A stretch of 64,000 nucleotides of DNA from Cyclobacterium xiamenense. GTDB taxonomy: Bacteria; Bacteroidota; Bacteroidia; Cytophagales; Cyclobacteriaceae. Below the pieces are notes generated by a model. The model was not told the DNA's origin. It saw only the letters and a list, made by a program, of their open reading frames with translations, and searched no databases. The position numbers and the translations under genes were made by a program. The DNA lies in contig NZ_WIOK01000025.1 in the NCBI RefSeq assembly GCF_009467825.1, positions 1 through 64,000 of the forward strand, read 5' to 3'. Shown here in pieces: positions 29,293 to 38,590 of this stretch (the first letter of the stretch is position 1; the number at the start of each line of letters is the position of its first letter).

Positions 29293-31326
29293 TTATTTAT
29301 AGGCTTCAAGCGCATGTCGCATGGCACTAAGTAGTGGTTTAGCACTTAAAGGTTCTCCCGTTGCTTCCATCATCCACAGATCCGGAGTAAGTTTTCCGAT
29401 TTTGCAGGTACGTATCATTTCCATTGCAAAATCCTTTCCCTCGAACTGCTCTTCCAATTGCATGACGACAATATTTCCAATGGGATAGCTGTGCAAATAG
29501 AGCGCCCCGGAAATGAAATGATTATAAATGGCTAAGATAGGGACATCCCTTACACCAAAAATTTCTGCGAAATACTGGTTCCATATATCCTTGGCAATAG
29601 CAATGGTTGCTTCCTTAAGCTCTTCAACCGTAGCATCCGGATGATCATACAGCCAATGCCAAACCCTGATCTCGTGAAGTGCTTCCGATCCCATTTCACA
29701 AACAAGCCAAAATGCGGCCAAGGCATTGTCCTGCTTTTCCCGGGCGCTGTATTCCTCATTTATTCCCAAGGCGATCAAGTTGCGATACGCAATAAGGTCT
29801 GCCATGGCCTCTGTATAAGGGCTGCTTGGGATGCCTTTCAGTAAATAATAATCCGACATATAGGTGCCTACATTCTGCTGAATGGTATGGCCGATTTCAT
29901 GCATACCCACCCTGTAATTTTTGTAATCCAAGCCATCCTTTTCAAAACGGATACGCAAATGTGCTTTAGCGCCTTTCATTTGTGGCCCATTGGCATGTCC
30001 TCCGGAAGGAATAGGATCAACTACCACGTGATTGCCAAAAAATTCCGCTTCAAAATCCGGGAAACCAATTCTTTTGAGGATGTTGGGTAGATCTTGCTGG
30101 AACGCCATTGGGGTGGGATATTTTTCTTTGATCAACTGATCCAGTTCATCCATTTTATAATTCGTATTGTCGCTGAATCCCGTGTACCAAATATCGAAGG
30201 GTTCTAACTTTCTCCCAATCTTTTTTTCAATCAATGCCGCTACGGCTTTCTTTTCTGTAGCGCTTAAAACCGATTCCAGTAAGGAGACAATTTTTTCTTC
30301 ACTCAGTTGGGCATTTTTAAAGGTTCGGGTCAAATAGGTTGATCCTTCAGGATAGGTGGCATCCTGCCGCATCTTCGACAACATGTTGTGATGCAACACT
30401 TTGTATCTAGTATCGGGTTCAGCCTTAAAAGCTGTTTCGACAAGTTTTTCTCCCTCTTTCAGATACACCTTATTGGCTATGGGTTCCCAATAATAAGCCG
30501 TTTCTCCTACCATGCATTCCGGTATGGTTTGATAGATGATATGCATCACGATTGTACTTATTACTCGCTGCTTTTCCAGCGGATTATCCCTGTAATAAAG
30601 CCCTTTGATTTCGTCTCGTAATCCATTGTGACTGTTTAACCGGGTTCCTTCAGGAAAAAGAACTTCAAGTTCGGGTGATACCACGTGGTCCATTGATAGA
30701 ATATAGCGGGTGGTATAATCACGAAGCTCATCTGGAATCGGCGTCGGATCTTGCTCCAGGTCAGGATCGGATCTGAACTCAAATTTGTCTCCCAATCGTA
30801 CCATAGCCCATTTTTTTCGACTCCAACTAGCCCCAAATGCTTCCTTTTCTTCATTGGTATAATAGGGAAAATTGAGGGCGATGGCGAGGGCAAGTTTGCT
30901 TTTGAAAAAATCAATCGTGATTTTTGAATCGCTGAATAACCTGTCGAGCTCAGTGATAGGTCGCGTCATGGTCACCAATGGGTAATCGAGTGCCAGAGAG
31001 AGTTCTCGTTGGTACCCATTGATGGCACTAAATTGTTGTTCAGCAATGTTCAATGCATTATCAAGTTGAGGACCGGAAGGGATAAACTGCTTCAGACAAA
31101 ACTCCTGAAATTCAACACCATTCCCATTTTCTTCAAACCAAAGATCCGATAGGTGCCTGACACCCCGAACAATGCGTTCATTGTTTTCTTTTCCATACGT
31201 CGTTATCAATTTCTTGGTAACCAAGACTACATCATCCTGTAACGTATTTTTGAATATCTCCTGCCCGAAACTGTGAAGTGAGACAAAAGTCAGGGGGATA
31301 ATAAGGTGTAAATAAAAGGCTTTCAT
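29293..31326 (-). CDS. Secreted gluzincin-type zinc metallopeptidase
   Basis: 677 residues with a signal peptide (LIIPLTFVSLHSFGQ). The zinc motif is H476-E-I-G-H480 (GMHEIGHTIQQN), with a likely third ligand E506 in PYTEAMADLIAYRN about 26 residues later, the gluzincin arrangement. The region before it (IPSGGHANGPQMKGAKAHLRIRF) is part of the active-site sheet. Overall it resembles large bacterial M3/dipeptidyl-peptidase-like enzymes but I cannot fix the family. Co-directional with the S10 peptidase gene. AT-rich relative to the glycan genes. Confidence 0.8.
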   Translation of the reverse strand: MKAFYLHLIIPLTFVSLHSFGQEIFKNTLQDDVVLVTKKLITTYGKENNERIVRGVRHLSDLWFEENGNGVEFQEFCLKQFIPSGPQLDNALNIAEQQFSAINGYQRELSLALDYPLVTMTRPITELDRLFSDSKITIDFFKSKLALAIALNFPYYTNEEKEAFGASWSRKKWAMVRLGDKFEFRSDPDLEQDPTPIPDELRDYTTRYILSMDHVVSPELEVLFPEGTRLNSHNGLRDEIKGLYYRDNPLEKQRVISTIVMHIIYQTIPECMVGETAYYWEPIANKVYLKEGEKLVETAFKAEPDTRYKVLHHNMLSKMRQDATYPEGSTYLTRTFKNAQLSEEKIVSLLESVLSATEKKAVAALIEKKIGRKLEPFDIWYTGFSDNTNYKMDELDQLIKEKYPTPMAFQQDLPNILKRIGFPDFEAEFFGNHVVVDPIPSGGHANGPQMKGAKAHLRIRFEKDGLDYKNYRVGMHEIGHTIQQNVGTYMSDYYLLKGIPSSPYTEAMADLIAYRNLIALGINEEYSAREKQDNALAAFWLVCEMGSEALHEIRVWHWLYDHPDATVEELKEATIAIAKDIWNQYFAEIFGVRDVPILAIYNHFISGALYLHSYPIGNIVVMQLEEQFEGKDFAMEMIRTCKIGKLTPDLWMMEATGEPLSAKPLLSAMRHALEAYK

Positions 31327-31502
31327 GACAACGAATACACTTAGCTGAGAGAACGTAGCAAATTCCTCTCCGGGTTTTTTAATGTTTAGTTTAGATGGGG
31401 TACGTTCAGAATTTCCGGGTAAGATCGGTGAAGCGCGTATCCTTCACAGTTACGCCCAGGGTTCATTCGCCATACATGTCGTGGCGAGGTACTTCTGATT
31501 GC

Positions 31503-32990
31503 TTATTTTATACTCAGCGGATGCCCTTTCTCAAATAAAACCGGGTACCTCTTTTTGATCATCTCCCGTTCTTCCGGATACAATGCCTCTATTTCCATGG
31601 GTACATCCTGTGGCCGCGTACCCTTTTGGTTCAGGCGGTTCATCAGGCTCCAGTTGCGAATGGGATGTCCGGGTCGCGGATCAGCCGGTTCCTGCGCTTT
31701 TAAATCGTATCTGGTGAAGTCTATGACCCTTTCCGGTGTCTGTTCGATCCAGTTTCTGAGTGTTGCCATTCGAAAATCCTTGTTCATAAACCAGCGAATC
31801 TCCAGTTCCGGTTCGGATCCGCAGATGCCGGACCCCCGGTGTACAAAACGGTAATCCAATTCATCATTGCTTTTGAAATGATCCCGCCATAGCATCCCAA
31901 ACTCTCCATGCGTGATGGCCTTCGCGTCCGGCCAGCGCCGGCGAATTTCACGTAGCCAGATATCCAGCCCTTCCATACCGTTCCTTCCCTGGTAGCCTGG
32001 CCAAAGCTTCCGGGCTTCTACCAGGCTCAGTTCCCAGATAGAGGTCACCCAGGCGAAACCATTCGATTTGAATCCGGAATCAAAGTGAGTGGACGTTGTG
32101 GCGAGCATTTGTCTTACCCCTTGTTCTGTACCCAGTCGGATCAGGGTTTCGATGGGACCTACCCCCATCCGGCTACCACAATTGACGCCGTCGATTCGTC
32201 TGGCACCCGGATACCTGGCATTCAGAAAATCCACGGTCCAGCCATCGAGATTTACACAATCAATTTGATCGGAAACTCCCTGGGCGGGCTTGTTGAAATG
32301 CTCGGTAGATGGATAGTAAGGGTACACAAGGGACCCGTCCCCGTCGCCATTGTCTACCGCATACTGGCTCCAGATGGTGCCCTGTGCGACATGTATGTCT
32401 TCTTGGTCTGCAAGATAACGGAGATTATCGGCAGACAGAAATCCTCCCATAACGGACTGCGGACGGTACCCATCGCCCACCATGTCCGACACCATTTGTA
32501 AACCCTCATGCAGGTCACGGTTGGTTTGTTCCCGAGCATTGTACATGGGAGAGAAATAGGCGCCCGGTATAAAGGTGATTTCGTCCCCGTATTTTTTTTG
32601 ATAGGAGACGATAAGTTGCCGCAATTCCCGGTAGTTTTGCCGTTGATCTTGCAGGGCAAGCCAGCTGAAGGCCCAGGTCATGCGGGCTCCCGGCCATACC
32701 TTCTCGATGGCTTCACGTAAAATACGGGCTTCACGTGGACTGTGCACAGCCGACTCATCCACGCCGCGCGACTCGGTTCGGGTGGTTTCGATTTGGTTTA
32801 CCCGAACCACGGAGGCAAAGGTAAGGAATCGATTTCCCATTAGTTCCAAAGGCTCTCTCCGATCAAGCTGCGAACTATTCCCGTCCGAATCAGCAGCCGC
32901 GGTTTGCCCGCAGACGATCCACGCTCCAGATAGGTTTAGGGCCAGGAAGCCCCACACCAGGAACCTCAGATGCAGTTGTTTCTTTTTCAT
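31503..32990 (-). CDS. DUF3863/DUF3864 secreted protein
   Basis: 495 residues with a signal peptide (FLVWGFLALNLSGAWIVCGQ). The central part (MGNRFLTFASVVRVNQIE, WPGARMTWAFSWLAL, ITFIPGAYFSPMYNAREQTNRDLHE, VMGGFLSADN) matches the DUF3863 N-terminal and DUF3864 C-terminal pair found in gut and environmental Bacteroidota beside SusC/D systems. The fold probably resembles a glycosidase or deacetylase-like barrel, but no reaction is known. It is downstream of susD on the same strand and so likely belongs to the same polysaccharide-utilisation operon. Confidence 0.8.
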   Translation of the reverse strand: MKKKQLHLRFLVWGFLALNLSGAWIVCGQTAAADSDGNSSQLDRREPLELMGNRFLTFASVVRVNQIETTRTESRGVDESAVHSPREARILREAIEKVWPGARMTWAFSWLALQDQRQNYRELRQLIVSYQKKYGDEITFIPGAYFSPMYNAREQTNRDLHEGLQMVSDMVGDGYRPQSVMGGFLSADNLRYLADQEDIHVAQGTIWSQYAVDNGDGDGSLVYPYYPSTEHFNKPAQGVSDQIDCVNLDGWTVDFLNARYPGARRIDGVNCGSRMGVGPIETLIRLGTEQGVRQMLATTSTHFDSGFKSNGFAWVTSIWELSLVEARKLWPGYQGRNGMEGLDIWLREIRRRWPDAKAITHGEFGMLWRDHFKSNDELDYRFVHRGSGICGSEPELEIRWFMNKDFRMATLRNWIEQTPERVIDFTRYDLKAQEPADPRPGHPIRNWSLMNRLNQKGTRPQDVPMEIEALYPEEREMIKKRYPVLFEKGHPLSIK

Positions 32991-33133
32991 TGGCTGACAG
33001 TAAAGGTAGCGTTGTTTGGAAAAGGGCTAGGGTCAAAGAGGCTGTAAAAAGCAGGCCACGTCCGCGCAGACCGGATAGTCGCGCCGACGCAGCCATGCAT
33101 CATTCGTTTATTTTTAGTTTAGAACAGGTTACC

Positions 33134-34861
33134 TTACCAACCCGGATTTTGGTCGAGGTTAGGATTTAACGTCAGTTCATTGGTTGGGAGCGGCACCAGA
33201 TAATCCCTCTCGGGATCAAATCCGTATCCCCCATCCGGACCACTTAACCGATCCCGAAATGGATCAAAGAATCCGTTCGGATTTATCGGAACATTTGATA
33301 TTTCCTGTAATTCGGGCGTTGCAAAAGTACCGACAAAGCGCTTGCCTGCCCAATATTCGTGGGCTCTCCAACGCATCAAATCGTCAAAGCGAAACCCCTC
33401 TGCAAACAATTCCACCACCCGCTCTCTTCTGATTTCCTGTAAATAATCCGGCAAGGAATAGCCGTAATCAGGCCAGTTCGGATCAGGTGTGATGTCGTTC
33501 AAGATCAGGTGAGGCATCCCTACCCGATCCCTGAGCTGATTAATGGTCATGTCCACATCCGCCTGTGTCAGGGTACCCAGCTCGGCCTTCGCCTCGGCAT
33601 AAATCAACAAGGCCTCGGCATAGCGCATAAAGATGTAATCAACGTTGCCGTTATTGATGCCCACAGCCGGGTCTACGACGATATGGCGGAATTTTTGCGA
33701 TTCAATACCGGTACCGCTATTGTCTACATCCGGGACCTCGAAGTACAAGGTGTCCGTGCCTTGTATTCGTCGGATATCGCCCGGTACCATAAACGTCTGC
33801 GCAAGTCTGGGATCGCGATTCGTTTCCAGAATTTCTAAAGTCTCATCGCCAACAAAATTTGGGCTGACCGCTATGGGCAACCCGTCGTTGCTTAGATAAA
33901 ACCGGGATGCATCGTAGGTATAGCCGTACCCATTTGGCCAGTTCCACAGCTGATTACTAAAGCTGTCTCCGTTTACCCGATCAAAATGTTGGTAAAAAAT
34001 CACCTCCGGATTACCGGCATAGTTTACCTGATTAAAGAGCTCAAAATAGACGCTGCTGCTATCTCCTTGTACCAGAGAAAAATTCCCCTCATCAATCAGC
34101 TGCTTCGCAGCGGCAGCCGCTTGTTGGATGTATCCGCTGCCATCCGTTTGTCCGCCAAAGACGGTGCCCTGATGGTATTTTTCCCAGCTACCGGCGAATA
34201 AGGCTGCTCTGGCTTTAAATAACAACGCAATGTCTCTGCTCAACCGGGTTCCGGGCGTTGCCAACTGATTGCTTGGGTCCATTTTGGAGATGGCCATATC
34301 GATATCGCTGAGAATAAAATCAAAGACCTCCGTCCGGTTGGCTCGACCACCGTACAAGATATCTTCATCTTCTGCCGTGACGGGAACCGTAATGATGGGC
34401 AAGGCGCCAAAATCCTTGAACAGGTCAAAGTAAAACCAGGCCCGGAAGAAATGTCCTTCGCCTACGTAATGCTCTCGCATCGCTCCCCCTTCGGGAACGC
34501 GGTCGACATTGGCAAGGAAGTAGTTGATGTTTCGAATATTACCCCAATTCCAGCCCCCACCGGAACCCGGTACGTTCAAAACCCCATCCATACGTTGGGT
34601 AAAGGTGCCGCCAAAGGCATTGAGGCCTTCGAGTGCAAAGTCGGTTCCCTCGTCCTTGGTGGGTGCTTTTCCACCACCAGAAGCGGGCCAACCATCGAAC
34701 GTATCATAAAAGGAATTAAGAAATAACTCCAGGTCGGACTGACTATTCCAGAATTCCGGATCGGATATCTGATCGAGTGGTGACCGCTCCAGGAAATCTT
34801 CCTGACAAGAAACCAGAAATGTTCCCGATACAAGTAAGAATATATAAAATAGCTTTTTCAT
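33134..34861 (-). CDS. SusD/RagB family glycan-binding lipoprotein
   Basis: 575 residues. Lipobox LVSC at C19 followed by QEDFLERSPLDQISDPEFW, the standard SusD N-terminus. TPR-like helices and the RagB region (IFMRYAEALLIYAEAKAELG, LRDRVGMPHL, IRRERVVELFAEGFRFDDLMRWR) are complete. The C-terminal PLPTNELTLNPNLDQNPGW ending is typical. It is the surface lid partner of the SusC transporter encoded 124 bases upstream and captures oligosaccharides for import. Confidence 0.96.
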   Translation of the reverse strand: MKKLFYIFLLVSGTFLVSCQEDFLERSPLDQISDPEFWNSQSDLELFLNSFYDTFDGWPASGGGKAPTKDEGTDFALEGLNAFGGTFTQRMDGVLNVPGSGGGWNWGNIRNINYFLANVDRVPEGGAMREHYVGEGHFFRAWFYFDLFKDFGALPIITVPVTAEDEDILYGGRANRTEVFDFILSDIDMAISKMDPSNQLATPGTRLSRDIALLFKARAALFAGSWEKYHQGTVFGGQTDGSGYIQQAAAAAKQLIDEGNFSLVQGDSSSVYFELFNQVNYAGNPEVIFYQHFDRVNGDSFSNQLWNWPNGYGYTYDASRFYLSNDGLPIAVSPNFVGDETLEILETNRDPRLAQTFMVPGDIRRIQGTDTLYFEVPDVDNSGTGIESQKFRHIVVDPAVGINNGNVDYIFMRYAEALLIYAEAKAELGTLTQADVDMTINQLRDRVGMPHLILNDITPDPNWPDYGYSLPDYLQEIRRERVVELFAEGFRFDDLMRWRAHEYWAGKRFVGTFATPELQEISNVPINPNGFFDPFRDRLSGPDGGYGFDPERDYLVPLPTNELTLNPNLDQNPGW

Positions 34862-34888
34862 GTGTTTATAATTATCTTTTAGTAGTCA

Positions 34889-34904
34889 TCCCGACTAGTC
34901 GGGA
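34889..34904. repeat. Perfect 16-base palindrome between susC and susD
   Basis: TCCCGACTAGTCGGGA is self-complementary over all 16 bases and sits directly before the second repeat copy (34911-34975). On the transcribed strand it would form an eight-pair stem with no loop, or act as a protein-binding site or mobile-element end. It may set the SusC:SusD transcript ratio. Confidence 0.7.
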
Positions 34905-34910
34905 CAGGCT

Positions 34911-34975
34911 ATGGAATCTCGCATGGCTTATAATCATCCCGGTGTGTGAGGGGTACGTCATGCTCGATTTCATAG
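34911..34975 (+). repeat. Dispersed degenerate repeat, copy B
   Basis: Matches bases 270-336 in the same orientation with about eight differences in 66 bases. It fills most of the 124-base gap between susC and susD, next to the palindrome, and ends just before the susC stop codon. Insertion of a repeat unit between two normally tightly linked genes is the simplest reading. Confidence 0.7.
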
Positions 34976-34985
34976 CGTCGTTTTT

Positions 34986-37900
34986 TTAGAAGTTAAGATT
35001 TAGACCTGCAGACATGGTCGTGCTCAGCGGATAGGCATCTCCCGCACCGTACCATCTTCCGGCAAGTGCCTCCGGATCAAAAAACATCAAATCGGTAAAG
35101 GTTAACAGATTCTCACCCGACACAAAGATCCGGGCATTCGTTAACAACACTTTTTCAGCGATTTTTCGCGGAAGCGAATACCCAATCTGTAGGTTTTTAA
35201 GCCGCAGATAGGCTGCATTTTGCAACAGGTGATCCGTAGGTCTTCCGTAGTTTTTTACATTTTCGCCAAAAAACTGCGCATAAGGCCTCGGGAAATAGGC
35301 ATCCGGATTGGCACCCAATGCACTTGTTTCGTCACGCCAGTAATCCATATGATCTTCCAGGACATTGTTGTGCATCGGACCGGCAGCCGGTCCCCTAAAT
35401 ACGGAGCTGCTTCCAAATGTCCAGTCTCTTTTGGCTACTCCCTGAAAGAAAACCGAAATATCGAAGTTTTTGTATTGTGCGCTCAAATTCAATCCATAGG
35501 TGTACCTCGGCGTGGTGTTTCCAATGATCTCCTGATCGCCGGGATTGGTAACCGTATTGTCCCCAATATCGATTTTACCATCTCCGTTCAAATCTTTGTA
35601 CCGGAAATCACCCGTTCTCCACACACCGGAATAAATGAAGCTTTGATCTACTCCTTCGTTGATTTCCGCCTGGGTTTGGAAATGCCCGTCGTACCGGTAT
35701 CCCCAGATCTCATTCAAATCCTGTCCCGGGTAAAAGGTGTTCAACAAGCCGTTTGGATTGTTGTAGTCCACCACGGTGCTTCGGAAATCGGCCAATTGGC
35801 CTCTGATTTCGTAGCGGAAATCCTGATTTACCTGATTTTTCCAGGAAAGTTCCAGCTCCCAGCCGCGAGTCTTAATTTCTCCTTCGTTCCTTTTTGGTAC
35901 GGTTGAGCCCAATACTGCCGGAAGGGGCTGTCCAGGTCCTACCAGGTCGGATGTCCTTGTTTCGTACACACCGAAGGTTACCCCTAATCGATTGTTTAAT
36001 AACTCGGCATCAATGCCCAGGTCCAGTGTGGATACGGTTTCCCAGGATAAATTTACACTGTTCAGATTGGGTGCACCCACTGTCCAGGCCCGCTGTGTAC
36101 CAAATAACCAGTTGTTGGTTTGCCGAATCGGCATGGTCGGGATGAATAAATAATTGGCCACATCCTGGTTACCCAGCGTTCCATAGGATCCGCGAATTTT
36201 CAACAGGTCAAATAAATTCGTTGCTGACATAAAATTCTCTTCCGATAGTATCCAGCCGGCCGAGACCGAGGGGAACACGCCCCATCTTTCAGCTTCTTCA
36301 AATCTGGAGGATCCATCCGTCCGCATGTTTACTTCAAGCAGGTACTTTTCGTCGAAAATATAGTTGAACCTTCCAAAAAAGCTCCGCGTGGACCAGTGTC
36401 CTACCCCGTCCGTTACCAGCTGATCGCCTACGGCCGTACTGATCGAAGGAATGGCATCACTCAATAAGAAGAAACTTCTTGCGCCCAAATTGCTAAAGGT
36501 ATACTCCTCTTGTTGGTATCCAAGCATCAATTGAAGGTCATGCATTCCAAATACCCTGGAGTACGAAGAGTAGATGTTCGGAGAAAGATAGGTATCTCTT
36601 CTCAACTCGTTGTGATACTCCGTTGACTCGCGGTTTTGGGGTATAAAATCGATCTCTCCTCCTGAGAAATTGGGACCATCTCCGGGCCGGACCCAAGGAT
36701 ATTGCAAGGCTGTCCGGGTATCTTCCACCTGAGTCGAATTGTAATTGACCTGTATGGTAGTCACCCAACCCTTTATTGGTTCTAACGCTATTTTTGGGGA
36801 CAGGACGATCTGGTTATCGGTGATCGTTTGCCGTACTTTTCTCCAGGCCTCCACATTGGTCTGTTGGGTCCAGATATCGGTACCGGGATACTTGGCTGGG
36901 GTACCAAATTTTATTTTACCAATCCAGTTCATGTACCAGGCGCGTCCAAAGTTCTGGTTCCAGGGAAAATCCTCATTTTCTGATTTGTATTTAACAAATA
37001 GATCCAGGTTCATCCAGTCGGTTACTTTGGCACCAATTTTAGCATCCACATTAAATCGATTAAAGGATTCATCCCCGAAACGCAACAATCCGTCTTCCTC
37101 GTAAAAGCCAGTGGATACATAATAATTCACGTTATCGTTTCCACCGGAAACAGACAGGTTATGTTTCACCCGGAGCGAATTGTCCTTCATGATCAAATCT
37201 CTAATACCGTCATTCGCCACACCTCTGGTACCGGTATTCATTAGGTCCCAATTATCGCCCGAACCGAGCGGCAACATGCCCGGGGCGCTGCCCGGGTTGG
37301 CCAGGTTTTGTTCCAGACGCTGAATGGCTTCTTCCGGATAAAACGGAGAGGCCCCAAAATTGGTCCGGGCATCGTTTAAGGCATGCGCCCAGTCCGTTCC
37401 TCCCTGTAGCTCTGGCCAAATGGTAGGCGTACTAATCCCGACATTGGTGGAATAGGAAATTCTGGACCCTTTACTCCCTTTTTTGGTGGTAATCAGGATC
37501 ACTCCGTACGCGGCCCGCGCACCGTAAATGGAGGTGGAAGCGGCATCTTTTAACACCGACACGGATTCGATATCGTTGGGATCAATGTCGTTGATACCCA
37601 TCGGAACCCCATCCACGAGTACAAAGGGGGCGGTATTCCCCTCAAACGATGCCAAACCCCGGATGGTCATGGCCATATCTGCTCCTGGCTCTCCTCCTGC
37701 GGTATTGGGCTGAATGACCAGGTTACTCACCAGCCCTTGCATGGCCTGCTGCACGTTGGTGACCGGACGATTGGCCATGTCTTCTCCTCGTGCTGTGGAA
37801 ACAGCACCAGTAAGGTTAATTTTCTTTTTGGTGCCGTATCCCACGACCACCACTTCATTCAGGGAGGATAAACTTGCCTGTAGGGAAATATCAATCTGGG

Positions 37901-38342
37901 TCCGATTGCCCACCACTACTTCCTGACTTTCAAAGCCGATAAAGGAAAACACCAGCGTGGATCCCTCCTCTACCGACAGCGTGTATTGACCATCGATATC
38001 CGTGACCGTCCCGTTTGTCGTACCCGCCACGGTGACGGAAGCACCAGGAAGGGGCTCTCCGGCATCGTCGGTGACGGTCCCGCTGACCTGTATTTCTGCC
38101 AGCAGCGTGGAAGCTGGTTCGTTGGGTATACCTGCCTCGGTTAGGCTGGCAATCCGTGCAATAGGTGCCCGGTTGAATGCGTTTTTCGCAGTACTTTCCG
38201 CCAACATAGGACTGCATATCCCCAGCAATAAGCAGCCCAGGAACGCGGAAAAACAGCCAGAAAATCTCGTGATAAAAGCGACTGATCGTTTATCAGTCCT
38301 CTTATCCCTTAGTTTAACGCTATCAGTATCAGTTCTTTTCAT
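34986..38342 (-). CDS. SusC/RagA family TonB-dependent outer-membrane transporter
   Basis: 1118 residues. A signal segment (FSAFLGCLLLGICSPMLAES) precedes a carboxypeptidase-regulatory-like domain (VSGTVTDDAGEPLPGASVTVAG, residues ~88-170), the TonB-box-like EVVVVGYGT and a plug domain (NVQQAMQGLVSNLVI, YGARAAYGVILITTKKG). The rest is the 22-strand barrel, ending with LSTTMSAGLNLNF, a normal C-terminal strand. It imports oligosaccharides with the SusD lipoprotein encoded next. No STN domain is present, so it is not of the FecA-like sigma-signalling type. Confidence 0.96.
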   Translation of the reverse strand: MKRTDTDSVKLRDKRTDKRSVAFITRFSGCFSAFLGCLLLGICSPMLAESTAKNAFNRAPIARIASLTEAGIPNEPASTLLAEIQVSGTVTDDAGEPLPGASVTVAGTTNGTVTDIDGQYTLSVEEGSTLVFSFIGFESQEVVVGNRTQIDISLQASLSSLNEVVVVGYGTKKKINLTGAVSTARGEDMANRPVTNVQQAMQGLVSNLVIQPNTAGGEPGADMAMTIRGLASFEGNTAPFVLVDGVPMGINDIDPNDIESVSVLKDAASTSIYGARAAYGVILITTKKGSKGSRISYSTNVGISTPTIWPELQGGTDWAHALNDARTNFGASPFYPEEAIQRLEQNLANPGSAPGMLPLGSGDNWDLMNTGTRGVANDGIRDLIMKDNSLRVKHNLSVSGGNDNVNYYVSTGFYEEDGLLRFGDESFNRFNVDAKIGAKVTDWMNLDLFVKYKSENEDFPWNQNFGRAWYMNWIGKIKFGTPAKYPGTDIWTQQTNVEAWRKVRQTITDNQIVLSPKIALEPIKGWVTTIQVNYNSTQVEDTRTALQYPWVRPGDGPNFSGGEIDFIPQNRESTEYHNELRRDTYLSPNIYSSYSRVFGMHDLQLMLGYQQEEYTFSNLGARSFFLLSDAIPSISTAVGDQLVTDGVGHWSTRSFFGRFNYIFDEKYLLEVNMRTDGSSRFEEAERWGVFPSVSAGWILSEENFMSATNLFDLLKIRGSYGTLGNQDVANYLFIPTMPIRQTNNWLFGTQRAWTVGAPNLNSVNLSWETVSTLDLGIDAELLNNRLGVTFGVYETRTSDLVGPGQPLPAVLGSTVPKRNEGEIKTRGWELELSWKNQVNQDFRYEIRGQLADFRSTVVDYNNPNGLLNTFYPGQDLNEIWGYRYDGHFQTQAEINEGVDQSFIYSGVWRTGDFRYKDLNGDGKIDIGDNTVTNPGDQEIIGNTTPRYTYGLNLSAQYKNFDISVFFQGVAKRDWTFGSSSVFRGPAAGPMHNNVLEDHMDYWRDETSALGANPDAYFPRPYAQFFGENVKNYGRPTDHLLQNAAYLRLKNLQIGYSLPRKIAEKVLLTNARIFVSGENLLTFTDLMFFDPEALAGRWYGAGDAYPLSTTMSAGLNLNF

Positions 38343-38590
38343 AATAATTTGGTTAAATAAACGATGCTTAAATGTATCAAGATGACACGGCTTAACTATC
38401 CAGTATTTTAACCAAAATGTGTCCTATGTTGACAAAGGAGGCTCCCAAAAATACCGGTAGGAATGAATTTACCCCGATTTCCTGAAATGTGGTCGAAAGC
38501 AACGCGTAAACATGGTCGATGACGCTGTGGCTTTTTCATACGGGGGCGAACCGGACAGGAGAGGTGCCCGGATAGATCACCGTCCCCGAT
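38343..38590. other. susC upstream region
   Basis: Gap between the GH127 and susC genes, both on the minus strand. The 250 bases include AT-rich stretches close to the susC start, where its promoter should be; no exact TAnnTTTG element was found at a good position. Confidence 0.4.
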
